Shown here: piece after piece, positions 25,994 to 34,850 of the stretch
Position numbering within the stretch: position 1 is the stretch's first letter
Layout: each line of letters starts with the position of its first letter
Source of the DNA: a virus
Direction: 5' to 3' (one strand)
Length of the DNA: 64,000 bases
Virus record (IMG/VR): IMGVR_UViG_3300032334_001019
Coordinates: 1 to 64,000 of that record
Made by a program: the position numbers and the translations under genes
Notes under the pieces: generated by a model
What the model saw: the letters and a program-made list of their open reading frames with translations, nothing else
What the model was told of the DNA's origin: nothing
Database searches by the model: none

Positions 25994-26794
25994 ATGAAAA
26001 AGTTGTTAGCATTAATTGCAGTATTATTTTCAGTAGTAGTTCCAGTTCAGTCACAAGCAGCAGATTTAAAGGCTCTTGTTATTATTGATAGTTACTTTGA
26101 TTCCAGAGTAACTGGTGGAAATGTTTCTTGCATTACACTAACCAATAAGGTTTGCACAGATGTAGTAACAGCAATTCCATCTTCATTATCAAATGATATT
26201 AATCATGGCAATGCCATGGTAGAAGTTGCTAAAAAGCAAAATGCCACACTACCAATTATTGCACTTGCAGCAACAGTTCCAAGCAATAAATCTGTCTCAG
26301 CAGTAAATGCTGGAAATTTTATTGATGCATTGCGTTGGGTTGATTCTAACTCAAACAAGATTGGCGCCGTATCATTTTCAAGATACTTTAATGGTACAAA
26401 AGATTGCTCACCAGCATCAACAAATACTGTTCCATATGGTGGAGTTAGTGGAGCAGATACAACTATTCGATCACTTATTGCTTCATTGAAGGCTAAGGGC
26501 ATTCCAGTATTTGTTGCAACAGGAAATAATCCTGGAACTAAGATTGACTATCCAGCATGTATTCAAGATACAGTATCTGTAAGTGTTGGGGAAACAAACA
26601 AGGTTGGTGTTGTTGTTTCTGGATTTGCATTAAATAAAGAGACTGACTATGTTGCTACTTCAAATGTTTATAGTTATTTATCTCCAAAGTTGGGGCTTAT
26701 TGCTAATACAACGTCTGCTGGAACAGCAGCAGTAGCAGCAATATTTGCAACTGGCTCTTTGTCAGCAAACAGGGTTGTTATTGTAAAGCCTTAA
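25994..26794 (+). CDS. Secreted subtilisin-like (S8) protease
   Basis: 266 residues. A signal peptide covers residues 1-22 (MKKLLALIAV, cut after QAA). The catalytic triad candidates are in S8 order: D32 (VIIDSYFDS), H71 (INHGNAM) and S241 (NTTSAGTAAVAA), with the oxyanion Asn at N178 (ATGNN). It is shorter than typical subtilases and has no propeptide domain. A secreted phage protease could trim host surface proteins or mature the phage surface proteins encoded nearby. ATG at 25994 is preferred because it exposes the signal peptide. Confidence 0.72.
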   Translation: MKKLLALIAVLFSVVVPVQSQAADLKALVIIDSYFDSRVTGGNVSCITLTNKVCTDVVTAIPSSLSNDINHGNAMVEVAKKQNATLPIIALAATVPSNKSVSAVNAGNFIDALRWVDSNSNKIGAVSFSRYFNGTKDCSPASTNTVPYGGVSGADTTIRSLIASLKAKGIPVFVATGNNPGTKIDYPACIQDTVSVSVGETNKVGVVVSGFALNKETDYVATSNVYSYLSPKLGLIANTTSAGTAAVAAIFATGSLSANRVVIVKP

Positions 26795-26801
26795 TAGGTT
26801 T

Positions 26802-26877
26802 TGGGGTGTAACTCAGATGGTAGAGTGCCGAACTGTTAATTCGGATGTCGCAGGATCGATACCTGCCACCCCAGCCA
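26802..26877 (+). tRNA. tRNA-Asn (GTT), CCA encoded
   Basis: Cloverleaf: acceptor TGGGGTG/CACCCCA, D-arm ACTC/GAGT, anticodon arm CCGAA-CTGTTAA-TTCGG (GTT), T-arm GCAGG/CCTGC, then G and CCA. 76 bases. Confidence 0.92.
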
Positions 26878-26951
26878 GGTCCGTTAGAATAGTTGGTTAG
26901 TTCGCCACCCTGTCACGGTGGAGGTCACGGGTTCAAGTCCCGTACGGATCG
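26878..26951 (+). tRNA. tRNA-Asp (GTC)
   Basis: Cloverleaf: acceptor GGTCCGT/ACGGATC, anticodon arm CCACC-CTGTCAC-GGTGG (GTC), T-arm ACGGG/CCCGT. 74 bases, no encoded CCA. It abuts the tRNA-Asn CCA with no spacer, so both are cut from one precursor. Confidence 0.92.
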
Positions 26952-26983
26952 CATGTTAGAAATACATCATGGTTCTAAGGTGG

Positions 26984-27061
26984 TATACTCATCATATGAG
27001 TTATCACTGCATAGTAGTTTAAAAATGGGTTATGATAACTGGATAGACTGGACAGGTTCTC
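26984..27061 (+). promoter_or_regulatory. TATACT promoter and two short leader ORFs
   Basis: TATACT at 26984-26989 lies 6 bases before an ATG at 26996 that opens only an 8-codon ORF. A second ORF, 14 codons from 27025, overlaps the start of the gene at 27062 (ATGGATAA). That gene has no clear ribosome-binding site, so leader-peptide coupling is possible. Confidence 0.35.
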
Positions 27062-27736
27062 ATGGATAAACCAAAGATGCTTCATGATATGGAGTATGAC
27101 TTTGATGTATGGTATAAAACTAATGATCCTGTTTTTTCAGATATAAGTATGAAGTCAAGGCTTCCAGGAAAATGGATTACATATGCTCCAGTTAGAGTTG
27201 GCAAATATAAAGATAGTATATTAAAGCCAATTAACTCCTATGTTCAGTCTTTATATCCTGCACCAACATTAGTAAGTATTGAAGGTAATACCGTAAGACT
27301 AAGACAAGGCAATCATGCTGAGTTCTTTTTGTTAGAAAAAGAAGACGGCACCTTTAGGAATATTGATAGACCTTGGATGAGACAATATTATAATACATCA
27401 GAAGAGCATATACCAATGGCTGGTTGTTTTCCAGGTACCTTTAAATTTTATACTCCTTGGTTTTTAGATGAAGATAATATTGAAATAAACTATGAAATAC
27501 CAGATGTAGAAACACCATTCTATATATATCCAAAAACTTTTGTTTCAGAAAAGGCACAACCTGGATTAGTTTATAAAGAACCAGAGTTTATATCGTTTCA
27601 TTTTAAGAGGGTTGGTCCTCACATGCAAACAGAAAAGTTTGGCAAAATTAAAAGGCAGCAGCCGATGTATGACATGGTTTTCCAGGCAGATGATATAATA
27701 GTAGAGAGAGTTAGGAAGTTCTATGAACAAGATTAG
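27062..27736 (+). CDS. DUF6065-related conserved phage protein A
   Basis: 224 residues. A beta-rich domain with a Cys-containing MAGCFPG turn (about 119-125) and a TPWFLDED strand, then IPDVETPFYIYPK. The layout parallels the two next genes and the protein at 54423 (DUF6065-like). Function unknown. It starts a gene set running to 30071 with 10-14 base overlaps. Confidence 0.5.
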   Translation: MDKPKMLHDMEYDFDVWYKTNDPVFSDISMKSRLPGKWITYAPVRVGKYKDSILKPINSYVQSLYPAPTLVSIEGNTVRLRQGNHAEFFLLEKEDGTFRNIDRPWMRQYYNTSEEHIPMAGCFPGTFKFYTPWFLDEDNIEINYEIPDVETPFYIYPKTFVSEKAQPGLVYKEPEFISFHFKRVGPHMQTEKFGKIKRQQPMYDMVFQADDIIVERVRKFYEQD

Positions 27737-28445
27737 TTTTTATCCTTTTAATGATAAAACTGTTTCATTTGCACCACCACCAATACCTGCTACAAAGGCA
27801 GTTCCAGATTGGTATAAAAAGCAACCAGGCACAATAGATGAAGAGAATTTTATTAAGAATGGACAAACTTCTTCTACTGTTAAAAGATGTATGCCTATAT
27901 TTGACATCATGACTGCTGGATATATAATCTCAATGCCATGTGACATACATATAGATGCAACAAATCCAGATAAAATTGAGTGGTCTGTTCCTATCTCTAT
28001 GAAAAGTTTTGGATCTGATATGGTTGCATCACATGCTCGTGAACAATATGATCATTATCCAATTGATAAAGATAAATATCACAGAGATCTTTTTCGTATC
28101 ATGCCGTTCTGGTCAGTAAAAACTCCACAAGGATATAGCACTTTATTTACTCAGCCAATACATAAAGATCCATCTCCTTTGCTTGCGATAGGTGGTCTTG
28201 TTGACACTGATAATTTTATTACTGATGGCCATCTGTCATTTTTAATTCAAAAAGATTTTGTTGGAATTATTAAACAGGGAACACCTCTTGTTCAGGTAAT
28301 ACCATTTAAGCGTGATGACTGGGAGATGGAACTAGTTGAATCTTCGCAGGCAACAAAAGAAGTACAAGAACAAAGATTAGACTTAAGAAGCACATTTGTT
28401 AATGGGTATAGGAATAAAATGAGAGCAATCAAAGAGTGGCGATAG
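27723..28445 (+). CDS. DUF6065-related conserved phage protein B
   Basis: 240 residues. Shares with the next gene the order PP.P..KAVPDWYKK (about 17-34), KRCMPIFDIMTAGY (about 58-71), GYSTLFTQP and QVIPFKRDDWE (near the end). Proteins of this type are frequent in aquatic phages with no assigned role. The fold looks like a cupin-type or jelly-roll beta sandwich, which would suit an oxygenase or a sugar binder; inference only. Confidence 0.6.
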   Translation: MNKISFYPFNDKTVSFAPPPIPATKAVPDWYKKQPGTIDEENFIKNGQTSSTVKRCMPIFDIMTAGYIISMPCDIHIDATNPDKIEWSVPISMKSFGSDMVASHAREQYDHYPIDKDKYHRDLFRIMPFWSVKTPQGYSTLFTQPIHKDPSPLLAIGGLVDTDNFITDGHLSFLIQKDFVGIIKQGTPLVQVIPFKRDDWEMELVESSQATKEVQEQRLDLRSTFVNGYRNKMRAIKEWR

Positions 28446-29212
28446 AAAATCCTCTTGTAATTAAATTTACACCAGGCTTTAATGGACCTGCTGGAAGGTT
28501 AACTGCTCCAGTTCCAGGCGTATCTAATGTGCCAGAGTGGTATAGAAGTTTAGCAAGATTTCATATGTCAAATGATGACATAACTCTTGGTGTAAATAAT
28601 AATATTGGTACAGATGGTGCTATGGTAGCAACTAAAATGTGTATGCCATTTTTTGATGCAATGACTGGTGGATATCACTATGTTCTTGAAGATGACCTAT
28701 ATGTAGACATGGACCCAGATGGTAGACCAATTTTATCTTGGGGTGGAGATGTAATGTTGGTTGATAAGAGGCCAACCATAGAGTTACCAGTTCCAGATAA
28801 TTGTCATCCAATTCATTATGGATGGAGAATGAACTGGTACTATGAAACACCACCTGGATATTCAGTGTTAATCACACACCCAATGAATAGATTTGATTTG
28901 CCATTTTATACAATGTCTGGAATTGTTGAGTCTGATATTTGGGGTCTACCAGTATTCACTGCATTCTTTTTGAAGAGAAACTTTATTGGTGTAATACCTA
29001 AAGGAACTCCAATTTTTCAAATAATTCCATTTAAGCGTGAAGCCTGGGAACTAGAAGAGGTTGACACTGTTGAAGAATTGGACAGACACGAATTGATGGC
29101 AGAAAATAGAAGGTCAAGGCTTTATGGATATTATAAAGAAACAGCCTGGCGTAAAAAATTTTTTGGTTTGAAGAATAAAAAAATAAAGGATGTAAGTCAT
29201 GATGATGAATGA
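28436..29212 (+). CDS. DUF6065-related conserved phage protein C
   Basis: 258 residues and a clear paralogue of B: VPEWYRSL, TKMCMPFFDAMTGGYHYV, PPGYSVLITHP and QIIPFKREAWELE in the same order. The start at 28436 (TTG-type codon, overlapping B by 10 bases) is required for the full N-terminus; the first ATG is too far in. A basic C-terminal tail follows. Confidence 0.6.
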   Translation: MAIENPLVIKFTPGFNGPAGRLTAPVPGVSNVPEWYRSLARFHMSNDDITLGVNNNIGTDGAMVATKMCMPFFDAMTGGYHYVLEDDLYVDMDPDGRPILSWGGDVMLVDKRPTIELPVPDNCHPIHYGWRMNWYYETPPGYSVLITHPMNRFDLPFYTMSGIVESDIWGLPVFTAFFLKRNFIGVIPKGTPIFQIIPFKREAWELEEVDTVEELDRHELMAENRRSRLYGYYKETAWRKKFFGLKNKKIKDVSHDDE

Positions 29213-30071
29213 TATATCAGTTATAGTTTATTCTTATAAAGGTAAACTACTAAAAGATGTTCTTAAAAGGTTGCTTGATAATTCAAGCAGCAAAAGTAGG
29301 ATTCATTTTAAAATAATTGATCAGCATCCACTAAAAAGAACCGAAATGTTTGAAAATGAATTTGATTGTGCATATACACATATGTTTTGGGATTGGCAAC
29401 ATAGTCCACTAGGACACAAAAAGACTATGCTTGATGCAACACTTGAAAAGTATACACTTTTTATTGCAGATAATATATTTGTACAGAAGGATTGGGATAT
29501 AGAGTTAGTTGAGTTTATTAAAGATTCAGACAATATTGTATCTGGTAACTCTAATTTAAAACTTGAAAAAGATGGCAACTTCTTTATTAAAAAAAATCGT
29601 ATTTCATCAAGTGCATTTGAACTTACACAGTTTGTAGATAGAAGATTTATCTTTGGAAAAACATCAACTTTTAATGATAAGATGAAGTTTCCAGACTATC
29701 TAAAGTACAATGGTGAAGAGGAGTGTATGTCTCTTGAACTTTTCACAAGTGGGTGTGACATTTTTACTGCACCATCAGCAATGTATAGTGAGATTGGAAA
29801 AAATAACTTGGATCAACTATATGTTCCTTTTTCTTTAAATCATAATTACAATAATGCAATAGACCTTATTCAGATTGGAACAAATAGATTTACATCTGTC
29901 AATGGAAGAAAGATGTCGGTTGAAGATTTTAATCTATTCCATAATAATATATTTAAATCATTGTCAAAACTACCATTTCAAACCAACGATGTGGAATATG
30001 ATCCAATGGATCTAAATTTTAATACCGTAGATGCTAGAAGGTTTGTTGCAAGAACTAAGGCAATTCACTAG
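29199..30071 (+). CDS. Glycosyltransferase-like protein (GT-A, GlcNAc-transferase type)
   Basis: 290 residues. A SVIVYSYKGK nucleotide-binding strand starts the fold. DWQHSPLGHKKTMLDATLE followed by YTLFIADNIFVQKDWD (about 66-102) matches the motif block of the GT-A family called glycosyltransferase (GlcNAc), with ADN in place of DxD. It would transfer a sugar to a protein or glycan. Part of an operon with oxygenases, SGNH hydrolase and carbamoyltransferase. Confidence 0.55.
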   Translation: MMMNDISVIVYSYKGKLLKDVLKRLLDNSSSKSRIHFKIIDQHPLKRTEMFENEFDCAYTHMFWDWQHSPLGHKKTMLDATLEKYTLFIADNIFVQKDWDIELVEFIKDSDNIVSGNSNLKLEKDGNFFIKKNRISSSAFELTQFVDRRFIFGKTSTFNDKMKFPDYLKYNGEEECMSLELFTSGCDIFTAPSAMYSEIGKNNLDQLYVPFSLNHNYNNAIDLIQIGTNRFTSVNGRKMSVEDFNLFHNNIFKSLSKLPFQTNDVEYDPMDLNFNTVDARRFVARTKAIH

Positions 30072-30074
30072 TGG

Positions 30075-30080
30075 TATAAT
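30075..30080 (+). promoter_or_regulatory. TATAAT -10 box with leader
   Basis: GGTATAAT right after the glycosyltransferase stop, 19 bases before the ATG at 30100, which also has an AAGGAG site. Confidence 0.55.
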
Positions 30081-30099
30081 TATATAAAAGGAGAATCAA

Positions 30100-30792
30100 A
30101 TGACAGACCCAACAATGCCTGCAGAGCGCAGGGCAGATCAAGCAGGTGGACATAGAATCCATGTTATCAAAAATTTTATTACACCAGAGGACGCACAAAT
30201 CCTTATTGATGAGCAACATAATCCATCAGCAGTAAACCCATATCCAGAATACTACAAGGAAAGGTTTGGCGGTACTGCTTTTCCATATAATAGAAGAGTT
30301 ATGGACATTTTAAAAAGGTATGGTGAAAAAGCAAATCAGGTGCATAAGGAACAAAATGCTTTTTATAATGACATCTATGTATTTAAGGCTTTTGGTTCAT
30401 GGTGGACAGAGGGCACAAAGGGCGATCTTCACATTGACGCACAAGATCCAGAGCCATTTATTGAGTGGAGCACAATCATTTATCTAAATGGCAGCCTTAA
30501 TCCAGATGAAGAGTTGCGTGGAGAAAAAATTAAACCAGAATTAGAATTTACTGGTGGTCGCATCTATTTCCCAAACCAAAATTATGTTTATGAGCCAAGA
30601 AGGTATTCTGCTGTATTTTTTCCAAGCGCAGGAACGGAATACATTCATGGAATTACAAAGGTATTGAGTGGTAATAGACATACAGCATTATACATGCATA
30701 CAAGTTTACCAAAGCATGCAGACCCAGACTTCTTAGAGCCAGGAACTACACCAGAATGGAAGGCAATAGGGTATCCATTACGAAATGAATAA
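30100..30792 (+). CDS. 2OG-Fe(II) oxygenase (prolyl-4-hydroxylase-like)
   Basis: 230 residues. Fe(II) ligands: HxD at H111/D113 (GDLHIDAQ) and H183 (YIHGITK). R193 (SGNRHTAL) is placed to bind 2-oxoglutarate. GGRIYFPN between them is typical of the prolyl-4-hydroxylase-like clade. The complete HxD...H...R set makes the family call firm; the substrate is unknown. It overlaps the next oxygenase by 8 bases. Confidence 0.82.
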   Translation: MTDPTMPAERRADQAGGHRIHVIKNFITPEDAQILIDEQHNPSAVNPYPEYYKERFGGTAFPYNRRVMDILKRYGEKANQVHKEQNAFYNDIYVFKAFGSWWTEGTKGDLHIDAQDPEPFIEWSTIIYLNGSLNPDEELRGEKIKPELEFTGGRIYFPNQNYVYEPRRYSAVFFPSAGTEYIHGITKVLSGNRHTALYMHTSLPKHADPDFLEPGTTPEWKAIGYPLRNE

Positions 30793-31447
30793 TTATGAAA
30801 TATTAGATCTTGGTATGGTTTATTATAAAAATATTATTAAAGATCCAAAAGATTTAATAAATAAGATTGAAGACCTTGATGCTAGATATGCTCAAGACAA
30901 TCCAACCTCAACAGAAACAGTAGTTAAACCATGGATACCATGGAAAAATGAAACTGGTAGACACGAAACATTTTGCTTGCAAAAGTTTATACCACAGGTG
31001 CATAATATTTCTGCAACAGATAAGTATAGGGATGAACAAACATTCATTTCTTCACAACTCTTTGGTGCACTAGACGACACATTACATCATTATTCTACTC
31101 AGATTTATCCATTTGCTGAAAAGAACATCAAGTCAAGAGAGCACATGATGCACCTGTTAAGATATGACGCATCTGGATATTTACCAGCACATCAAGATCA
31201 GGGTGTTAGTACAAGAGTTTTATCAGTGCTTTTGTATTTAAATGATGACTATGAAGGTGGAGAAATTACATTTAGACATTCTAACATAACGCTAAAGCCA
31301 GAACCAGGAAGCGTATTATTTTTTCCATCAAACTTTTTATATGTACATGAAGTGGCACCAGTTACAAAGGGTCCAAGATATGCCCTTCCAAATTGGTATC
31401 ACAATGTCCCACTTGAGTTTAAAAGAGATTCTACTGGGGCAGAATAA
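30785..31447 (+). CDS. 2OG-Fe(II) oxygenase (prolyl-4-hydroxylase-like)
   Basis: 220 residues. HxD at H136/D138 (LPAHQDQG), LSVLLYLNDDYEGGEITF, H188 (YVHEVAPV) and R198 (GPRYAL): the full motif set of this clade. The middle block is nearly the same as in the minus-strand oxygenase at 45424 (YYPNDDYEGGELEF), so these two are the closest relatives of the seven. Substrate unknown. Confidence 0.85.
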   Translation: MNNYEILDLGMVYYKNIIKDPKDLINKIEDLDARYAQDNPTSTETVVKPWIPWKNETGRHETFCLQKFIPQVHNISATDKYRDEQTFISSQLFGALDDTLHHYSTQIYPFAEKNIKSREHMMHLLRYDASGYLPAHQDQGVSTRVLSVLLYLNDDYEGGEITFRHSNITLKPEPGSVLFFPSNFLYVHEVAPVTKGPRYALPNWYHNVPLEFKRDSTGAE

Positions 31448-32250
31448 TGCTTAGTATATTAAAAAATTTTTATAATAATGAAAACAATTTTAAATATGAT
31501 TGTTTATGCTCTACATTTAATGTAAAAAGAAAATATGATGGCGATACTAAATCATACGTAGATACAATAAATTATGATTATTCAGAATGTTCAGAGACCC
31601 ATATATCTCATACTAAACTTAGAGATGATTATGGACTCAACTCTATCAATCTTAGATCTGATGAACTAAAGGTAGTCAAAGATGGCACACACATTCTTTT
31701 TGGTGGTTGTTCACAAACATGGGGATATGGCATTGACAATAAAGAAGACTTGTGGTCACATATAGTTAATCAAAGTTTTAGTGACTCAAGTGGTTATTTT
31801 AACCTTGCTAGAAGTGGTTGGAATACATCTCAAATAGTTGCAGATGCTATAGCATATTGCAATACATACGGCATTCCTAAATATATGTTTTTGGTATTTC
31901 CAGATTATGAAAGAGAAACTGTAAATTTTAGAATGAATCAGGATGATGTAAAACCTATAGATAAGGATTATATTCTTATGTTGCAGCAAAGAACTATGTT
32001 TCTTGCAATAATGGCAATAGAAGGTTTTTGTAAAGCAAATAATATAAAATTAGTATATTCAACTTGGCATGGTTTAACTACACACTTTCTTGCAAGATTA
32101 AAATTAGAAAACTTTATTACATTATGGGATGTTCATAATTTACTTATTGAGCCAAACTTATTTTTCTTTACTGATCTTCAAAACGATGGACATTGGGCAG
32201 AAAAACATCACAAAAGATTTGCTGAAATTGTTTTGGAAAAGATTAAATGA
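31447..32250 (+). CDS. SGNH/GDSL-type hydrolase-like protein
   Basis: 267 residues. Block I is LFGGCSQTWGYG (Ser nucleophile, about residue 84), block II glycine in ARSGWNT, and the C-terminal Asp-His in NDGHWAEKHH. These are SGNH esterase/acyltransferase landmarks. It could remove or add acetyl groups on glycans. It overlaps the carbamoyltransferase by 4 bases, and a related protein is encoded at 49931. Confidence 0.68.
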   Translation: MLSILKNFYNNENNFKYDCLCSTFNVKRKYDGDTKSYVDTINYDYSECSETHISHTKLRDDYGLNSINLRSDELKVVKDGTHILFGGCSQTWGYGIDNKEDLWSHIVNQSFSDSSGYFNLARSGWNTSQIVADAIAYCNTYGIPKYMFLVFPDYERETVNFRMNQDDVKPIDKDYILMLQQRTMFLAIMAIEGFCKANNIKLVYSTWHGLTTHFLARLKLENFITLWDVHNLLIEPNLFFFTDLQNDGHWAEKHHKRFAEIVLEKIK

Positions 32251-33680
32251 TAATACTTGGTATAAATGAAACAACACATGATGCATCTGTGTCTTTAATT
32301 AAAGATGGAGAAGTTTTGTTTGCTGGACACGCTGAAAGATATAGTAAGCAAAAAAATGATTGGTTTACAAACAAAGAATTAATTAAAGATGCATTGCAGT
32401 ATGGCTATCCAGATAAGATTGCCTACTATGAAAAGCCTTTACTTAAAAAACTTAGAGTAAAGACTAAAGGTGGGTTTGGTGGAGACAGACCTTGGTTTGA
32501 GTCTACAGAACTTGGAGATTTGCCAAGAAAAAACTTTACACACCACTACTCCCATGCAGCAGCAGGATACTACACCAGTGCCTATAATGAAGCATGTATT
32601 ATAGTTCTTGATGCAATAGGTGAATTTACTACATCATCAATCTGGGTTGGTGAAGGAAATAAGATTAAACAAAAGTATCGACAAAACTACCCAATAAGTT
32701 TTGGTCTTTTTTATTCTGCATTTACACAACTGATTGGTCTTATGCCAAACCAAGAAGAATATATAATGATGGGTATGGCTGCGTATGGAGACCCAAATAA
32801 ATATTTAAAAAAGGTTGTTGATTATTTCCCATCTATTATGTCTCAGAAATATAACTTTCATAAAGGAATTAATGATTGGGGCTGGATTGAATCAGAGCAA
32901 GATAGGTTTGATATTGCAGCAGCAGTACAGGCAGTTTATCAAAGCAGACTCATTGAGTTTGCAACAACAGCAAAAGCAATAACTGGAAAAAAGAATCTTG
33001 TATTTATGGGTGGATGTGCACTAAACTCTTCTGCAAATACAGCACTATGGAAAATTTTTGACAGCATCTGGATTATGCCAAACCCTGGTGATGCTGGAAG
33101 TTCTTTGGGTGCAGCAGCAGGACTTTATGGAAAACACCTTAACTGGAAATCTCCATATCTTGGATATGATCTTGGCGGAGAGTATCCGATTGATAAAATA
33201 ATTGAGGGGCTAAAGAAAGATAAAATCGTAGCAGTGGCAACTGGTAAAGCAGAGTATGGTCCAAGAGCATTGGGTAACAGAAGCATTCTTGCTGATCCAC
33301 GAGATCCAGATATTAAAGACAAAGTAAACCTAATTAAACAAAGAGAACTCTTTAGACCATTTGCCCCAGTGGTAATGGCAGAGCATGCCTCCAAGTGGTT
33401 TGATATGGACTTTGAAAGCCCATATATGCAGTATACTGTTAAGTGCTTACAGCCACACAAGATTCCTTCTGTAGTACATGAAGATGGAACATCTAGAGTT
33501 CAAACTGTTACAAAAGAGCAACATCCAGGTCTTTGGAGAGTTTTAAATAAGTTTTACTTAGAGACTGGCGTTCCAATTCTTCTTAATACTAGTTTAAATA
33601 TTAAGGGTCAACCACTACTTAATGATGAGACTGACATTATTAAATGGGAAAAAGAATACAACTTTACAATTTGCAGGTAA
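32247..33680 (+). CDS. Carbamoyltransferase (NodU/TobZ family)
   Basis: 477 residues. It starts with ILGINETTHDASVSLIKDG; HHYSHAAAGYYTS (about 98-110) holds the conserved metal-binding histidines. MMGMAAYGDP and GGCALNSSANT follow, and the C-terminal YrdC-like part has EYGPRALGNRSILADPRD. It would move a carbamoyl group from carbamoyl phosphate to a hydroxyl, for example on a sugar, as in Nod factors and tobramycin. Full motif set; the acceptor is unknown. Confidence 0.88.
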   Translation: MIILGINETTHDASVSLIKDGEVLFAGHAERYSKQKNDWFTNKELIKDALQYGYPDKIAYYEKPLLKKLRVKTKGGFGGDRPWFESTELGDLPRKNFTHHYSHAAAGYYTSAYNEACIIVLDAIGEFTTSSIWVGEGNKIKQKYRQNYPISFGLFYSAFTQLIGLMPNQEEYIMMGMAAYGDPNKYLKKVVDYFPSIMSQKYNFHKGINDWGWIESEQDRFDIAAAVQAVYQSRLIEFATTAKAITGKKNLVFMGGCALNSSANTALWKIFDSIWIMPNPGDAGSSLGAAAGLYGKHLNWKSPYLGYDLGGEYPIDKIIEGLKKDKIVAVATGKAEYGPRALGNRSILADPRDPDIKDKVNLIKQRELFRPFAPVVMAEHASKWFDMDFESPYMQYTVKCLQPHKIPSVVHEDGTSRVQTVTKEQHPGLWRVLNKFYLETGVPILLNTSLNIKGQPLLNDETDIIKWEKEYNFTICR

Positions 33681-33691
33681 AGTGCTATAAT
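33663..33691 (+). promoter_or_regulatory. Promoter TTTACA-N17-TATAAT for endolysin gene
   Basis: TTTACA at 33663-33668 and TATAAT at 33686-33691, spacer 17, followed by an AAAAGGAGG site before the ATG at 33717. Confidence 0.7.
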
Positions 33692-33716
33692 AGATACATA
33701 TAAAAGGAGGCCAAAA

Positions 33717-34358
33717 ATGGCAGCAAAAGGTAGTGTAGAAGCAATCATTGAGGTTGCAAAGAATGAAGTGGGCACAATAGAAGGCCCAAAGGATAATGAA
33801 ACAAAATACGGTGCATGGATCAAGGTTAACTTTCAACCTTGGTGTCAGTCATTTGTTTCTTGGTCAGCATTTACTGCGGGAGTAAAATCATTCCCAAAGA
33901 CAGCATCAACAGTTGCAGCAGCAGATTGGTTTAAGAAGGCTGAGCGTTGGTCAGATGCTCGTAACGATGACCCACAGCCAGGAGACTGGATCTATTTTGA
34001 TTTCCCAGATGATGGTGTAAATCGTATTTCACATGTTGGTCTTTGCATTAAGAACAATGGTGACGGAACAATCCAAGTTATTGAAGGAAATACTTCAGGA
34101 ACTGCTAAAGGAGATCAGCGCAATGGCGGAATGTGTGTTGAAAAAACTCGTGGCTATGTAAAGAATAACAAGAAGAAGTTGCTTAACGCTGTGGTTGGTT
34201 GGGGTCGTCCAGTTTATACTGGTGAAGAAAATGCTCCACTACTAAACAAGATTGCAGCATCTGCTACTTCAGCACCAGCAAAGACAACAACTATACCTGC
34301 TGCTAAGAAGACCGCAAAGAAATCTTCTGGTGGAGGAAAAGGGGCAGCAGCGCTATAA
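33717..34358 (+). CDS. CHAP-domain endolysin
   Basis: 213 residues. CHAP amidase/endopeptidase residues: C43 (PWCQSFVSW), H106 (ISHVGLC) and the acidic/amide partner in VIEGNTSG (E123-N125). The domain fills residues 1-175; the tail (about 176-213) is an Ala/Lys/Thr linker ending KKSSGGGKGAAAL. That ending is shared with the membrane protein at 45081. It cleaves host peptidoglycan at lysis. No signal peptide, so it needs a holin. Small membrane genes follow. Confidence 0.85.
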   Translation: MAAKGSVEAIIEVAKNEVGTIEGPKDNETKYGAWIKVNFQPWCQSFVSWSAFTAGVKSFPKTASTVAAADWFKKAERWSDARNDDPQPGDWIYFDFPDDGVNRISHVGLCIKNNGDGTIQVIEGNTSGTAKGDQRNGGMCVEKTRGYVKNNKKKLLNAVVGWGRPVYTGEENAPLLNKIAASATSAPAKTTTIPAAKKTAKKSSGGGKGAAAL

Positions 34359-34558
34359 TGGAATCTACTAAGAGAACATTACTAAAAACAGCAAGTTGGG
34401 AAACATTTCATCTTGTTGGAGTTGCTGGAGTAATTTATTTGTTCACTGGAGAATGGGAGTATGCATCACTTGGTGCATTACTTTACATTGGATGGGAAGC
34501 ACTTGGATACTTTATTCATGAAAGAGTTTGGGCTAAATTTGGAAAAGGAGTAAAATAA
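34358..34558 (+). CDS. DUF2061-family membrane protein
   Basis: 66 residues with two hydrophobic helices and the ETFHLVGV...FTGEWEYAS...HERVWAKFG pattern of DUF2061. A second member is at 35963. It overlaps the endolysin and the next small gene by one base each (TAATG), so it belongs to the lysis operon; a role as holin or membrane partner is inferred. Confidence 0.65.
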   Translation: MESTKRTLLKTASWETFHLVGVAGVIYLFTGEWEYASLGALLYIGWEALGYFIHERVWAKFGKGVK

Positions 34559-34665
34559 TGCGTATTAAAATTATTAAGTTTGTTGTTAAAGCACTTGGAT
34601 ATGACTGGGGCGGAGATAATCTAAAACTTCCTTATTGGACAGTAAAAGAAAAGAAGAAGAAGTAG
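34558..34665 (+). CDS. Tiny basic protein
   Basis: 35 residues starting MRIKIIKFVVKALGYDWGG and ending in EKKKKK-type basic residues. TAATG overlap upstream and a one-base overlap with the GTG of the next gene argue that it is translated. Amphipathic, possibly membrane-bound. Confidence 0.5.
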   Translation: MRIKIIKFVVKALGYDWGGDNLKLPYWTVKEKKKK

Positions 34666-34850
34666 TGGCTCTTTACGAATATCATTGTAGCACTTGTGTT
34701 GATAATTTTATTAAAGAAAGACCAATAGCATCAGATGATCCAGGTTACAAATGTGAGACTTGCAATACTGATTTAACTCGTGTATACTCTAATGTAGGAG
34801 CAGTTTTTAACGGTACTGGATTTTATTCCACTGACAATAGAAAGAAGTAG
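34665..34850 (+). CDS. FmdB-type zinc-ribbon protein
   Basis: 61 residues, GTG start overlapping the preceding TAG. It begins ALYEYHCSTC and has a second CETC (about residues 33-36) and a late GTGFYSTD, the pattern of the FmdB/CxxC_CxxC_SSSS regulatory-type zinc ribbon. Unknown role in phages. Confidence 0.72.
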   Translation: MALYEYHCSTCVDNFIKERPIASDDPGYKCETCNTDLTRVYSNVGAVFNGTGFYSTDNRKK

